A stretch of 64,000 nucleotides of DNA from Limosilactobacillus mucosae DSM 13345 (GTDB lineage Bacteria > Bacillota > Bacilli > Lactobacillales > Lactobacillaceae): positions 1 to 64,000 of the forward strand of contig NZ_AZEQ01000002.1 of NCBI RefSeq assembly GCF_001436025.1, in the 5' to 3' direction. Positions 1 to 8,247 of this stretch are shown piece after piece. Made by a program: the position numbers and the translations under genes. Each line of letters starts with the position of its first letter. The stretch's first letter is position 1. Below the pieces are notes generated by a model, which saw only the letters and a list, made by a program, of their open reading frames with translations, made no database searches and was not told the origin of the DNA.

Positions 1-74
1 GAAAAGATGGTTAAGACACGGCTCGGAATGAACTGATCATCGTTAAATTAAATTGAAAATATATCGCTAAAATC

Positions 75-124
75 AATAGGCAGCCAGTCTTTGTAAGTTG
101 ATACAGGAACTGGCTGCCTATTTT
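75..124 (+). terminator. Intrinsic terminator
   Basis: An inverted repeat (arms AATAGGCAGCCAGT and its complement) is followed by TTTT. It would end transcription of the plus-strand gene entering from the left edge. Confidence 0.7.
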
Positions 125-130
125 GGTATA

Positions 131-166
131 AAAAAGCACTGTTTTGGCATGTACCGAAAACAGTGC
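131..166 (-). terminator. Intrinsic terminator of the HAD gene
   Basis: Arms GCACTGTTTT and AAAACAGTGC are perfect complements. On the minus strand the hairpin is followed by a run of T. It lies 12 bp past the HAD stop codon. Confidence 0.75.
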
Positions 167-177
167 AGTTATCTTGG

Positions 178-819
178 TTATATGTTTAACAGATCGGCAG
201 GCTGGTGAAGCAAAAAGTCACCGTCCATGATCTTTTCAGGGGTAGCGGCGCCATATAGTGCTGCGGCAAATTTAACCCCAGCGGCGTGTGCGGCCTTTTC
301 ATCATTTATCGTATCACCAACATAGACGGCAGTTTCAGGTGCGGCATGCATTTGATCTAATGCTGCCAAAACCGGCTCTGGGTCAGGTTTATGGCGATCG
401 GTATCATTGGAGGTGATGACAATGTCAAACAGCTTGGCAAAGGCAAATAGATTGGCAAAATGATGATCGTACTCATCACGCAGTTTGGAAGTGGCAATTG
501 CGATTTGAATGTCGGGACTTTGCGACAATTTTAGCAAAGTTTCTGGAATGCCATCAAAAACCTGGATACGATCCTCTCGTTGATAAGCCAGCTTAAACCA
601 TTCCTGTTGCATTTGGCGACGCAATTTGTCATCGGCTACGCCAGCAATCTTTAAAGCGTCCAAACCGGTAATGCCAAATAAATCATGCTTTTTTTGCTCA
701 ACATCGGCCGGATCAGTATGGTAGCCGTGCTTCTCCAAGATTTCGATCATTGCCGGCATGTACATGTCAATCGTATTGATCAAGGTGCCATCAATGTCGA
801 AAATATAGTTCTTAATCAT
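178..819 (-). CDS. HAD family hydrolase (phosphoglycolate phosphatase-like)
   Basis: 213-residue haloacid dehalogenase-type phosphatase, predicted cytosolic. All four HAD motifs are visible: motif I DIDGT (8-12, nucleophile D8 and acid/base D10), motif II T110-S111, motif III K144 in KPDP, and motif IV GDTIND (168-173). The helical cap between motifs I and II is of the phosphoglycolate phosphatase/PpaX type, so small phosphate esters or pyrophosphate are plausible substrates; the exact one cannot be read. The ATG has AGGAGG 7 bp upstream. It is a single-gene unit with its own terminator. Confidence 0.85.
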   Translation of the reverse strand: MIKNYIFDIDGTLINTIDMYMPAMIEILEKHGYHTDPADVEQKKHDLFGITGLDALKIAGVADDKLRRQMQQEWFKLAYQREDRIQVFDGIPETLLKLSQSPDIQIAIATSKLRDEYDHHFANLFAFAKLFDIVITSNDTDRHKPDPEPVLAALDQMHAAPETAVYVGDTINDEKAAHAAGVKFAAALYGAATPEKIMDGDFLLHQPADLLNI

Positions 820-929
820 AAAATCCTCCTGTGTACGATCATACCCTCAACGTTCAACGTTTCAATTGTACCGCAAAACTGAAATGAAGCCATTAGCCAA
901 AATCATGCGTATTGCAGCTAAGTATTAGG

Positions 930-2744
930 CTAGAGCTCAGTAAAAGGCTTGATTTCAATCAAACCGAATGAGTGAGGCTGTGCGGTAAATTTGAATTCCA
1001 ACATGCCACTATTGTTTGTCAGTAATTCGCGTTTTCTTTGTGGATGGTTGACTGCATTGATCCAAGCCGCGTCTTCATTGCTCATGATATTGTGAACGAC
1101 TAAATCATTCAGCAATGATAGTGGATTTCCGTGATGCTCATCAACGTAGTAGGAGGTTGCCGTCATAGTTTGAGAAGATTCAATGATAACCTGCAGTTTT
1201 AAAATGTTGGCTGATTGATACAGGTTTTGAAGATTAAAATATGAGACCAGCGATTCAGCTTGGTTGAAATATTTAGTTACAAGATCGGTAGGATTAAAAA
1301 AGAAAATACAATAATGATCTTTTTCAATTTGATAGGCAACGTAATGCGATCCAGAAGCGATAATTGATGTAGAAGCGAATTGCTGAAAATAAAGAGCAAA
1401 GCAGCTAGGTTTAAAAAAGCCATCACGAGAAACGATGGCATTGCCACCCCACATTGGTCCGTGGGTGTCAATAAATGCCGACGAATAATCAGAAAAGGCA
1501 TAGATATAAAGCTCATCACAATATAGCGTGGTTTGGAGCAGAAATTGAAGCAGTAGCGCGCCTTTTTCCAATGAATCATTAAAAATATTGCGGTCAGATG
1601 CGCTTAGTGAAAAAGATGAGATTAAAAAAGGAAGGTGTTTTTGACCACTGGCACTCCTAATCTGCTGAACTAATACATTACATTCTTGGATTATCTGTGC
1701 AAATGAGGAAAACGATTCTTTAAAACTGCCAATCCTGCTGTTGGAAAAGTCAGGAATAAAATCGCACGTAATAAAATCTAAAGGGAGTTTTGGCAAATAT
1801 TTTTGACAAAAGATGCGAAAATTATTCAGATCATGTGGAACGACAAAACTGCCAGCGCCGACGTTTACTTTTGGTAGAATCTGCTTGATCAATTGGTAAA
1901 CCTTTTGATAAAACAGTGAGAATTGTTTAGGCGAGTTAGTATCAACTGGGTCGTACCAAAATAAAAATCGCCATTTGCTGATAGTAGAGGTGGGGTACAG
2001 ATTCTTAATAAAGGTCAGCAGCTGGACCAACCGACGATGGACAAAATCGTCAGAGGATATTTGAGGAATTTCGTTGATGACCACGGTTTGATTGTTGCTC
2101 TTAATATAGCGCGGCTTGATGGACAGTTGAATAATCGGTTCTAGCTGATGGCTGGTGATGAAATCAAAGGCGGCTTTAATAAAGGTTAAATCATCAAAAC
2201 TCTGCAATGAGCTGCCAATGACGTTATCGGGGAAAAAAAAGCCATTAATGACGATGCGTTTGGTATTAAGCTTTCTAAGCGTATGCAAAAGCTGCTGCTG
2301 AAAGTTGTAATTAGCTAACTGGCTAATGCTGCCAACCACGATGCCAATCGGACACTTATGATGATATTTAAGATTAGTAAAACCAGTAATTTGGACTGTT
2401 TCATCCAGACTGCCGGTTTTTTTTATTTCAAGATGCTGACGAAAAGAACTGGGGGACATCTGGTATCGTTTGTGAAAAATCTGACTGAAGACGCTGTTGG
2501 AAGAAAAGCCAGATCGCAAAGCTACTTCAGCAATTGGCAGCTCCGTGTTGCGCAAAAGGTTGACGGCCTCTTCTAAACGTACGTCGATTAAGTATTGAGA
2601 AAATGACCGACCAGTCGCGTTTCGAATCATGTCCGAAATACGTTTTTTAGAAATATAAAACGTTGCTGTCAGGTCATTTAAGGTAAGACTGTCGGTAAAG
2701 TTTGACTGGATATAGTGCAGAAGATTACTTTCCGAAATAATCAT
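930..2744 (-). CDS. AraC-type regulator with GH39-like C-terminal domain
   Basis: 604 residues from the ATG at 2744, chosen because AAGGAGGA sits 7 bp upstream; an in-frame start 24 codons earlier has no such site. Residues 1-105 are an AraC/XylS DNA-binding domain with two helix-turn-helices (the second around LPIAEVALRSGFSSNSVFSQ). The remaining ~490 residues resemble a beta-xylosidase TIM barrel of the GH39 type. Where GH39 enzymes carry an Asn-Glu-Pro acid/base motif, this protein reads FLFWYDP, so the barrel may bind xylosides without cleaving them. It is divergent from the GPH symporter and GH43 xylosidase and is probably their activator. The sensor role is inference. Confidence 0.8.
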   Translation of the reverse strand: MIISESNLLHYIQSNFTDSLTLNDLTATFYISKKRISDMIRNATGRSFSQYLIDVRLEEAVNLLRNTELPIAEVALRSGFSSNSVFSQIFHKRYQMSPSSFRQHLEIKKTGSLDETVQITGFTNLKYHHKCPIGIVVGSISQLANYNFQQQLLHTLRKLNTKRIVINGFFFPDNVIGSSLQSFDDLTFIKAAFDFITSHQLEPIIQLSIKPRYIKSNNQTVVINEIPQISSDDFVHRRLVQLLTFIKNLYPTSTISKWRFLFWYDPVDTNSPKQFSLFYQKVYQLIKQILPKVNVGAGSFVVPHDLNNFRIFCQKYLPKLPLDFITCDFIPDFSNSRIGSFKESFSSFAQIIQECNVLVQQIRSASGQKHLPFLISSFSLSASDRNIFNDSLEKGALLLQFLLQTTLYCDELYIYAFSDYSSAFIDTHGPMWGGNAIVSRDGFFKPSCFALYFQQFASTSIIASGSHYVAYQIEKDHYCIFFFNPTDLVTKYFNQAESLVSYFNLQNLYQSANILKLQVIIESSQTMTATSYYVDEHHGNPLSLLNDLVVHNIMSNEDAAWINAVNHPQRKRELLTNNSGMLEFKFTAQPHSFGLIEIKPFTEL

Positions 2745-2818
2745 AAAAAGTCCTCCTTGAATTTTAGTTTTTGCTTTTGTTTTGATATCTATTGCTAAAA
2801 AAATAAAACCTCTCAATA

Positions 2819-2833
2819 AAGAAAGCGGATTCT
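2819..2833 (+). promoter_or_regulatory. Putative cre (CcpA) site of the xyloside operon
   Basis: AAGAAAGCGGATTCT matches the cre consensus WTGNAANCGNWNNCW at all but one fixed position. It lies just upstream of a -10-like CATAAT (2845-2850) with no good -35, where CcpA repression of an activator-dependent promoter would act. Identified from the motif only. Confidence 0.5.
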
Positions 2834-2874
2834 TTTTATCTTAACATAATAAACATCAAAGGAGGAAGATACCT

Positions 2875-4266
2875 ATGGACACGAGCTTAACTAAAAATAA
2901 GACTGATGTTTCCTATTCAATGTTGCGTAAGATCGGTTATGGGATGGGTGAAGCAGGCAGCCAGCTGTCATGGACGCTGATTAGCTCATATTTAACTGTT
3001 TATTACTCAGATGTTGTTGGCTTGACGCCAATTATTATTTCGACTGTCATGTTGGTTGCGCGAATTTTGACTGCTTTTTGGAATCCAGTCTTTGGATCAA
3101 TTGCTGAAAATACGCATACCAAATGGGGACGCTATCGACCTTATATTTTGTTTGGCACGCCTTTTTTGGCCCTCTTTAGCTGTTTGATGTTTTTAAACAT
3201 TAACGGCTCAACTACGCTAAAGGCAATCTGGTGTACGGTAACCTATCTGATCTGCAGTATTTTATATACGATGGTTAATGGTGCGGAAACATACATTCCA
3301 ATGTCAATGACCACTGTGAATACGGAACGGGTATCGTTGAATGCTGTCAAAGGTATTGTTTCCAATGTTGCGAGCGTAATTATGAGTGCGGTAACGATGC
3401 CAATGCTGATTTTCTTTGGTGGTGGCAATTCTTCAACTTCCAAGAGCTATTTCATGGTAGCACTGATTTTTGCAATTTTATCGGTGCCATGTTTCTACAT
3501 TTGCTATTTTTCATCCAAAGAAGTTGTCAGTGGTGGATCACTAGCACAAAACGAAAAGCGTAACGTAATTGCTGAAATTTTCAAATCATTTTGGGAAACG
3601 ATTAAAGATCGCGACTCAGGTATGCTGATTCTGGCGATGATTCTCTTTTTAACGGGAATTTTTGGCCGCTTAGGCGTGATGCTGTACTACTTCATCTACA
3701 TCGTTCATAAGCCGATGCTGATGGCCAGCTTCTCAACGGCAATGATGCTGGGGATGCTGGTGGTAAATTTCTATACTCCATATTTGCTGAATCATTTTGA
3801 TAAAAAGTATGTTGGCGTCTTGTCTTGTGTTTTAGAAATTATCTGCTGTGTCATTTTCTTTTTCTCAAAGAATTCTTTGGTTATTGTCATAACTGGTTTC
3901 TTCTATGGGGCATTTAACATGGTTACGCTGGTATCGCAAGGCCTGGTTGGTGAAATCATTGATGATCGCTGGTTAAGAACCGGTGTCCGTGCAGATGGCG
4001 TAATTGGTTCCTCAATTGGTTTTGCGGCTCAGATTGGCAACACGATTGGGGGAGCGATTGGGATTGCAATTCTGGGTGCTGTTGGGTATGTGGCTCATGC
4101 CGATCTTTCTCAAGCAGTGCTTACGCGAATGAATATCGTTATCAATCTTGGCCCAGCACTCTGCTTCGCTTTGGCGATTATTCCTTTCATGATGATTCGA
4201 ATGACCAATAAAAAAGGCCGTGAAAATGAGACCAAAGTCAAGGCAATGACTGAAAATGAGCAATAG
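2875..4266 (+). CDS. GPH family sugar:cation symporter (xyloside transporter)
   Basis: 463-residue membrane protein of the glycoside-pentoside-hexuronide symporter family (MelB/XylP/XynP-like), with about 12 hydrophobic segments. The N-terminus has the family pattern GYGMGEAGSQLSW, followed by a conserved charged loop (NTHTKWGRYRPYILFG, about residues 79-94). AAGGAGG precedes the ATG. It is followed after 16 bp by a GH43 beta-xylosidase, so xylobiose or another beta-xyloside is the likely substrate, imported with a cation and cleaved inside. The adjacent divergent AraC-type regulator fits inducible expression. Confidence 0.88.
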   Translation: MDTSLTKNKTDVSYSMLRKIGYGMGEAGSQLSWTLISSYLTVYYSDVVGLTPIIISTVMLVARILTAFWNPVFGSIAENTHTKWGRYRPYILFGTPFLALFSCLMFLNINGSTTLKAIWCTVTYLICSILYTMVNGAETYIPMSMTTVNTERVSLNAVKGIVSNVASVIMSAVTMPMLIFFGGGNSSTSKSYFMVALIFAILSVPCFYICYFSSKEVVSGGSLAQNEKRNVIAEIFKSFWETIKDRDSGMLILAMILFLTGIFGRLGVMLYYFIYIVHKPMLMASFSTAMMLGMLVVNFYTPYLLNHFDKKYVGVLSCVLEIICCVIFFFSKNSLVIVITGFFYGAFNMVTLVSQGLVGEIIDDRWLRTGVRADGVIGSSIGFAAQIGNTIGGAIGIAILGAVGYVAHADLSQAVLTRMNIVINLGPALCFALAIIPFMMIRMTNKKGRENETKVKAMTENEQ

Positions 4267-4282
4267 TTTAGGAGGAAAAACA

Positions 4283-5914
4283 ATGCGTACCGTAAAGAAT
4301 CCTATTATTCCAGGCTTTTATCCTGACCCATCAATTTGTAAGGCAGACGATGGCTATTATCTGGCCTGTTCCAGTTTTGAAATGTATCCTGGGATTCCGA
4401 TCTTTTTTAGCACGAACTTGGTGGATTGGGAACAAATCGGCTATGCAATGACGAAAGAAAATGGCTTTCACGTTCGGGCCAATACCATGACTGGGGGCGT
4501 GATGGCGCCAACGATTCGCTACCATAATGGCACTTTTTATATCATTAATGCGAACTTTCAAGATAAGGGCAACTTTATCGTGAAAACGAATGATCCGCGG
4601 CAAGGCTGGTCAGATCCAATTTGGCTCGATGATATTCCTGGCATTGACGCGTCGCTGTTTTTTGATGATGATGATCAAGCTTACATTGTTGGAACTGGGA
4701 ATGTCGTGCCAAATGGCGATCAAATGGAACCAGGGATCTATGTCTGCAAGTATGATATTGAAAAGATGAAGGTTATCAGTGAGGCGGTACCAATCTGGGA
4801 CTCAGCTCTGCGGCATGCCTGGTCGCCAGAAGCGCCTCATATGTATAAAATCGGCGACTACTATTACCTCATGATCTCAGAGGGTGGAACGGAACAGAAT
4901 CATGCGGTAACGGTAGCTCGCAGCAAAGATATTTTTTCATGGTTTGATGGCAACCCAGCCAATCCAGTATTGACGAATCGCAATCTTGGCTATAATGACG
5001 TTAAGCTGACCAACATTGGCCACGCGGACTTGATACAAGGCGAACATGACGAATGGTATGCTGTCTTTCTTGGTTCGCGGACCGTTGACGGCTTCTACAA
5101 GAATCTAGGCCGAGAAACGTTTATTTGTCCGGTAGAATGGCAGCATGGTTGGCCGTTCTTCACTCCTAAGACTGGCCGCGTTGAGAAGGAATACCAAATT
5201 CCAACGGACAAGTTCTCGCTGAGTACTCTGCATCTAACGACCAATCAAGTTTTTGATGGTACGACTTTGCCATTGGAATTTATTACCTGGGGAACGCCAT
5301 ATGGCCGCGTATACCAAAATGAAGCAAACGGTCTAAAGCTATTCTGCAATAAAGCCATGATCACGCCTAAGCTTTACTGGGCCTTAGATCACGAGCAGAA
5401 CAGCAGTCGGGAAACAGGGATCAGTTTTGTCGGACGGCGCCAAACCTCAATTGATTTTCAAGCAGAAGCCAAATTCAGCTTTACTCCACGGCTTGAAAAT
5501 GAAAGTGCCGGCTTTGTAATCATGCAGGCAAGCAACCATCAGTACCGAGTTGAGAAACGCCTGCTTGATGGAGAAATGGTCTTACGATTGATTCTTACTA
5601 CGTCTTCAATGAACACGCTGCCACATATGCCAGGATTTAAGGCGGTTTCTAATGACAAGGTTTTATATCAGACTAAGGTCAGCGATGAAGAACTTGTCTT
5701 AGGGCTTAAGGCAATTGGCCAGCATTACCAGTTCTATGTCAAGGATGATGCTGGAATACACGAACTGGGGGATGCCCAGGATGGTCGTTTGATCAATCCA
5801 GAAGAAGTTGGCTGCATGTCCGGGACCATTATGGGGATGTTTGCAACTGGTAATGGTCAAGATACTGATAATACCGCAATCTTCAAACAGTTTGAATATC
5901 TGCCGCTAAGCTAG
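4283..5914 (+). CDS. xynB: GH43 beta-xylosidase
   Basis: 543 residues from the ATG at 4283, which has AGGAGG 7 bp upstream; an earlier in-frame ATG lies inside the symporter gene. The five-bladed GH43 catalytic domain shows all three acidic residues: general base D15 (GFYPDPS), pKa-modulating D122 (GIDASLFFDD) and general acid E183 (WSPEAPHMYK). The C-terminal ~220 residues form the concanavalin-like accessory domain typical of intracellular SXA-type beta-xylosidases. No signal peptide, so it acts on imported xylo-oligosaccharides. Last gene of the operon. Confidence 0.92.
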   Translation: MRTVKNPIIPGFYPDPSICKADDGYYLACSSFEMYPGIPIFFSTNLVDWEQIGYAMTKENGFHVRANTMTGGVMAPTIRYHNGTFYIINANFQDKGNFIVKTNDPRQGWSDPIWLDDIPGIDASLFFDDDDQAYIVGTGNVVPNGDQMEPGIYVCKYDIEKMKVISEAVPIWDSALRHAWSPEAPHMYKIGDYYYLMISEGGTEQNHAVTVARSKDIFSWFDGNPANPVLTNRNLGYNDVKLTNIGHADLIQGEHDEWYAVFLGSRTVDGFYKNLGRETFICPVEWQHGWPFFTPKTGRVEKEYQIPTDKFSLSTLHLTTNQVFDGTTLPLEFITWGTPYGRVYQNEANGLKLFCNKAMITPKLYWALDHEQNSSRETGISFVGRRQTSIDFQAEAKFSFTPRLENESAGFVIMQASNHQYRVEKRLLDGEMVLRLILTTSSMNTLPHMPGFKAVSNDKVLYQTKVSDEELVLGLKAIGQHYQFYVKDDAGIHELGDAQDGRLINPEEVGCMSGTIMGMFATGNGQDTDNTAIFKQFEYLPLS

Positions 5915-5992
5915 CTGTCTGACTCAGCACCCCAAAACACTCCATAAAAGATTTTAGAAGAAAACCGATTTGAGTTGGATTCATCTAAATAC

Positions 5993-6043
5993 AAAAATGA
6001 CGTTATCTTAAGCTTTTGCAGAGCTTAGATAGCGTCATTTTTT
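5993..6043. terminator. Bidirectional terminator
   Basis: AAAAATGACG and CGTCATTTTTT arms with an AAGCTT-containing stem. It separates the convergent xylosidase and reductase genes and carries A and T tracts on either side. Confidence 0.8.
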
Positions 6044-6052
6044 CAATATGTT

Positions 6053-6631
6053 TTATTTATTATTGCCGACAACACCGAAACCGCCGTCCCAGCCAATCTG
6101 TTCGCTGGCAGCCAGGGTCATCTGCAGAAAACCGGTTGCTTCCATTTCACGGGCCCGCTTGAGCTTGCCAGCATTCAATACCCGCAGCGCGCTGGATGCC
6201 AATGCCGATTTAAAAGCTGCCTTGGCTTCTTCATCATCGCCGGCAACCAGGACCGTTGTTGGCAGCTCGCCGATTTTGCCGCTCTGCAAAGTAGCTGCGA
6301 AATTAGTGTTAAAAGCCTTTAAAACCTTGCTTTCAGGCAGCAGCTCCTGCAATTGCTGGGCAGCTGAGCTATCAGCAGGGACGACTAATTCATCCCAGGT
6401 TTCAAAATTCAATGGATTGGTGATATCAACAACGATTTTACCAGTCAGTTCAGCTTGGTACTGCTTGGCAAGGGCCGCCAGTGCTGGATATGGTACGGCC
6501 ATAATTGCGATGTCGCCAAGTTGCTGAGCGGTGTTTTTTGAGCCATAGTATTGAACGGTGTTGCCAGCTTCTGCAAAGTTCTTGCCGATTGCTTGACCCA
6601 TGTTGCCTTTGCCAAAAATTGTGATTTCCAT
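6053..6631 (-). CDS. NADP-binding oxidoreductase (F420-dependent reductase-like fold)
   Basis: 192 residues from the ATG at 6631. The upstream ATG at 6640 abuts the AGGAGG, whereas the one used here is spaced 9 bp from it. The N-terminus is a Rossmann fold (ITIFGKGNMGQAIG), as in the NADPH:F420 oxidoreductase/ProC-like superfamily, and the conserved DITNPLNF segment follows. Lactobacilli lack F420, so this is probably an NADPH-dependent reductase of unknown substrate. It is divergent from an HxlR regulator across a palindromic operator, suggesting control by electrophile or redox stress (inference). Confidence 0.78.
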   Translation of the reverse strand: MEITIFGKGNMGQAIGKNFAEAGNTVQYYGSKNTAQQLGDIAIMAVPYPALAALAKQYQAELTGKIVVDITNPLNFETWDELVVPADSSAAQQLQELLPESKVLKAFNTNFAATLQSGKIGELPTTVLVAGDDEEAKAAFKSALASSALRVLNAGKLKRAREMEATGFLQMTLAASEQIGWDGGFGVVGNNK

Positions 6632-6697
6632 ATGCTTCATCCTCCTGGTTTTAAAGTCTGTTTTCTTGTATCGTTGTAGTTTATAATAAGACTAAAT

Positions 6698-6712
6698 CTT
6701 ACTTTTAGTAAG
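6698..6712. promoter_or_regulatory. Palindromic operator, likely HxlR site
   Basis: CTTACTTTTAGTAAG is a perfect 6-3-6 inverted repeat in the shared promoter region of the reductase and the HxlR gene. HxlR-type regulators such as YodB bind TACT...AGTA palindromes; here the halves are 3 bp apart. The position and match suggest autoregulation and control of the reductase. Confidence 0.6.
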
Positions 6713-6784
6713 TACCGACTTTTAAGTTCGCTACGCACTAAACAGTAAGAATAGTGAGATATCAAAGAAAAAGTAGGAATTATT

Positions 6785-7171
6785 TTGGCGAAAAAATTGG
6801 TTCAAGATGGCAGCTGCCCAGTTGCAACTACGATTTCGCTGCTGAACAGTCAATGGAAGATTCTGATCATGCGCGAACTGCTGTTGCATCCCAGCGAAAG
6901 ATACAGTGAGCTGCAGCATAACGTTGCCGGCATCAGCCAAAAGATGCTTACCCAAAGCCTGCATGAGATGACGGCTGATGGAATCGTGCAGCGCCAGGTT
7001 TTTCCAGAAGTGCCGCCGCATGTTGAGTACCGTCTGACCGAGCTGGGCCAAAGCATGGATCCGATCCTAAAAGCCATGCATAACTGGGGTAATCAGTATC
7101 TGGCCAGTCATCCTGAAAAACGCAAGACTGATAAACAACCGGAAACTGATTTTGCGCAAAAACGACCATAA
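6785..7171 (+). CDS. HxlR family transcriptional regulator
   Basis: 128 residues beginning at TTG (GTAGGA is 9 bp upstream). Winged helix-turn-helix of the HxlR/DUF24 type: CPVATTISLLNSQWKILIMR, then SQKMLTQSLHEM as the recognition helix, then the wing with PPHVEYRLTELG. Cys11 lies where thiol-sensing members (YodB, HypR) carry their redox cysteine, and it is the only cysteine, so it could sense quinones, aldehydes or disulfide stress. The hydrophilic ~20-residue C-terminal tail is unusual but unlikely to be functional. The divergent reductase is the probable target. Confidence 0.87.
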   Translation: MAKKLVQDGSCPVATTISLLNSQWKILIMRELLLHPSERYSELQHNVAGISQKMLTQSLHEMTADGIVQRQVFPEVPPHVEYRLTELGQSMDPILKAMHNWGNQYLASHPEKRKTDKQPETDFAQKRP

Positions 7172-7212
7172 TCAAAAACCGCTCTGCTTAAATCTTTAGG
7201 CAGAGCGTTTTG
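7172..7212. terminator. Bidirectional terminator
   Basis: CGCTCTGC and GCAGAGCG arms flanked by AATCAAAA and TTTTGATT. It separates the HxlR gene from pepI. Confidence 0.8.
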
Positions 7213-7213
7213 A

Positions 7214-8125
7214 TTATTTGTTAAAGGTGTCAGATTCAACTTCACGGATAAAGTCAGCCAAATGCTTGTAGTAGACGTCAGGGTTGTCGATCATATGATG
7301 ATGACCTCCATTTGGCGTGGTAACTAGCTTGGCATTTGGAATTTCTTTTTCCATGGTCTTGGCAGTATCCAAAGGCATGGTTTCGTGTTCCCCAAACGTC
7401 AGCAGGGTTGGCACTTTGATGTTCTTTAATTGGTCGCGGAAGTGCCAGTCTTTAAGCTTACCGGTAATCACGAACTCGTTATCGCCTTGGAAGACGTTGT
7501 AGACAGCCGTGCCGCCAAGATCCTTGACGTGGTAGAGCTTGGATGGCTGCTTGCGGTCGACGAAGTTTTCGTTAAGAACCTGGACGTCGGCTTGGTAGCG
7601 ATCGTTGTCGTAGTCGTTGTTCTTTTCGCATTCCTTCATAAAGGCAACTTCTTCAGCTGGCAGGACGTCTTCGCGAACCTTGTTGACATGAGCAACGTAT
7701 TCATCGATTTCATCAACCATTGAGGAGATGATGGCGCCTTTCAAGTGTTGACCGTATTTAACGGCGTATTCTTGAACCAGCAGCCCGCCCCAGCTTTGGC
7801 CAATCAAGTAGAAATTATCGATCCCCAGCTTTTGACGTACTTCTTCGACCTCATCCAAAAAGTATTCGTAAGTCAGGTATTTGTCGGCAATCTTAGGATC
7901 AGAATAGTCTGGCTGATCAGAATACAAAGAGCCTAATTGGTCATACATGTGAACTTGAACGTTAAGTCCCTGCTTTTTTAATTGATCGGCGGCATCTTCC
8001 CAGTATTCATGATTGCCGCCAGGGCCACCATGCAGTGCAAGCAGGTGAATGTCACCTTCACCTTGTGTGTTGGTCCATAAATGATAACCGTTATCAAGGG
8101 TTAAAATCGTTGTACCTTGTTTCAA
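7214..8125 (-). CDS. pepI: Proline iminopeptidase PepI
   Basis: 303 residues from a TTG at 8125; GGGAG is 9 bp upstream. An alternative TTG three codons earlier abuts that site and fits less well. Alpha/beta-hydrolase of family S33: oxyanion motif HGGPG near residue 32, nucleophile Ser in GQSWGG near residue 111, and the catalytic His in the NGGHHHMIDNP segment near the end. It removes N-terminal proline from di- and tripeptides in the cytosol. PepX lies just upstream on the same strand, so the two form a proline-peptide module, though each seems to have its own promoter. Confidence 0.9.
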   Translation of the reverse strand: MKQGTTILTLDNGYHLWTNTQGEGDIHLLALHGGPGGNHEYWEDAADQLKKQGLNVQVHMYDQLGSLYSDQPDYSDPKIADKYLTYEYFLDEVEEVRQKLGIDNFYLIGQSWGGLLVQEYAVKYGQHLKGAIISSMVDEIDEYVAHVNKVREDVLPAEEVAFMKECEKNNDYDNDRYQADVQVLNENFVDRKQPSKLYHVKDLGGTAVYNVFQGDNEFVITGKLKDWHFRDQLKNIKVPTLLTFGEHETMPLDTAKTMEKEIPNAKLVTTPNGGHHHMIDNPDVYYKHLADFIREVESDTFNK

Positions 8126-8247
8126 AATCGTCAACTCCCATTCTCTCAGATATAAACGCTAAATAAATGGTTTAAAGACTATTTTACGTTTTTTATTAGA
8201 TGACGTAAACCAAAAACACTGCCACTTTGGCAAATCTGACAGAAAAA

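Larger units (their letters stand above)
1..177. other. Left edge: possible gene tail and two terminators
   Basis: The first 36 bases can be read on the plus strand as the last codons of an open frame ending in TGA at 34-36 (last residues TRLGMN). This would be the 3' end of a gene lying outside the window, but it is too short to identify. The rest of the stretch holds two hairpins, listed separately. Confidence 0.3.
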
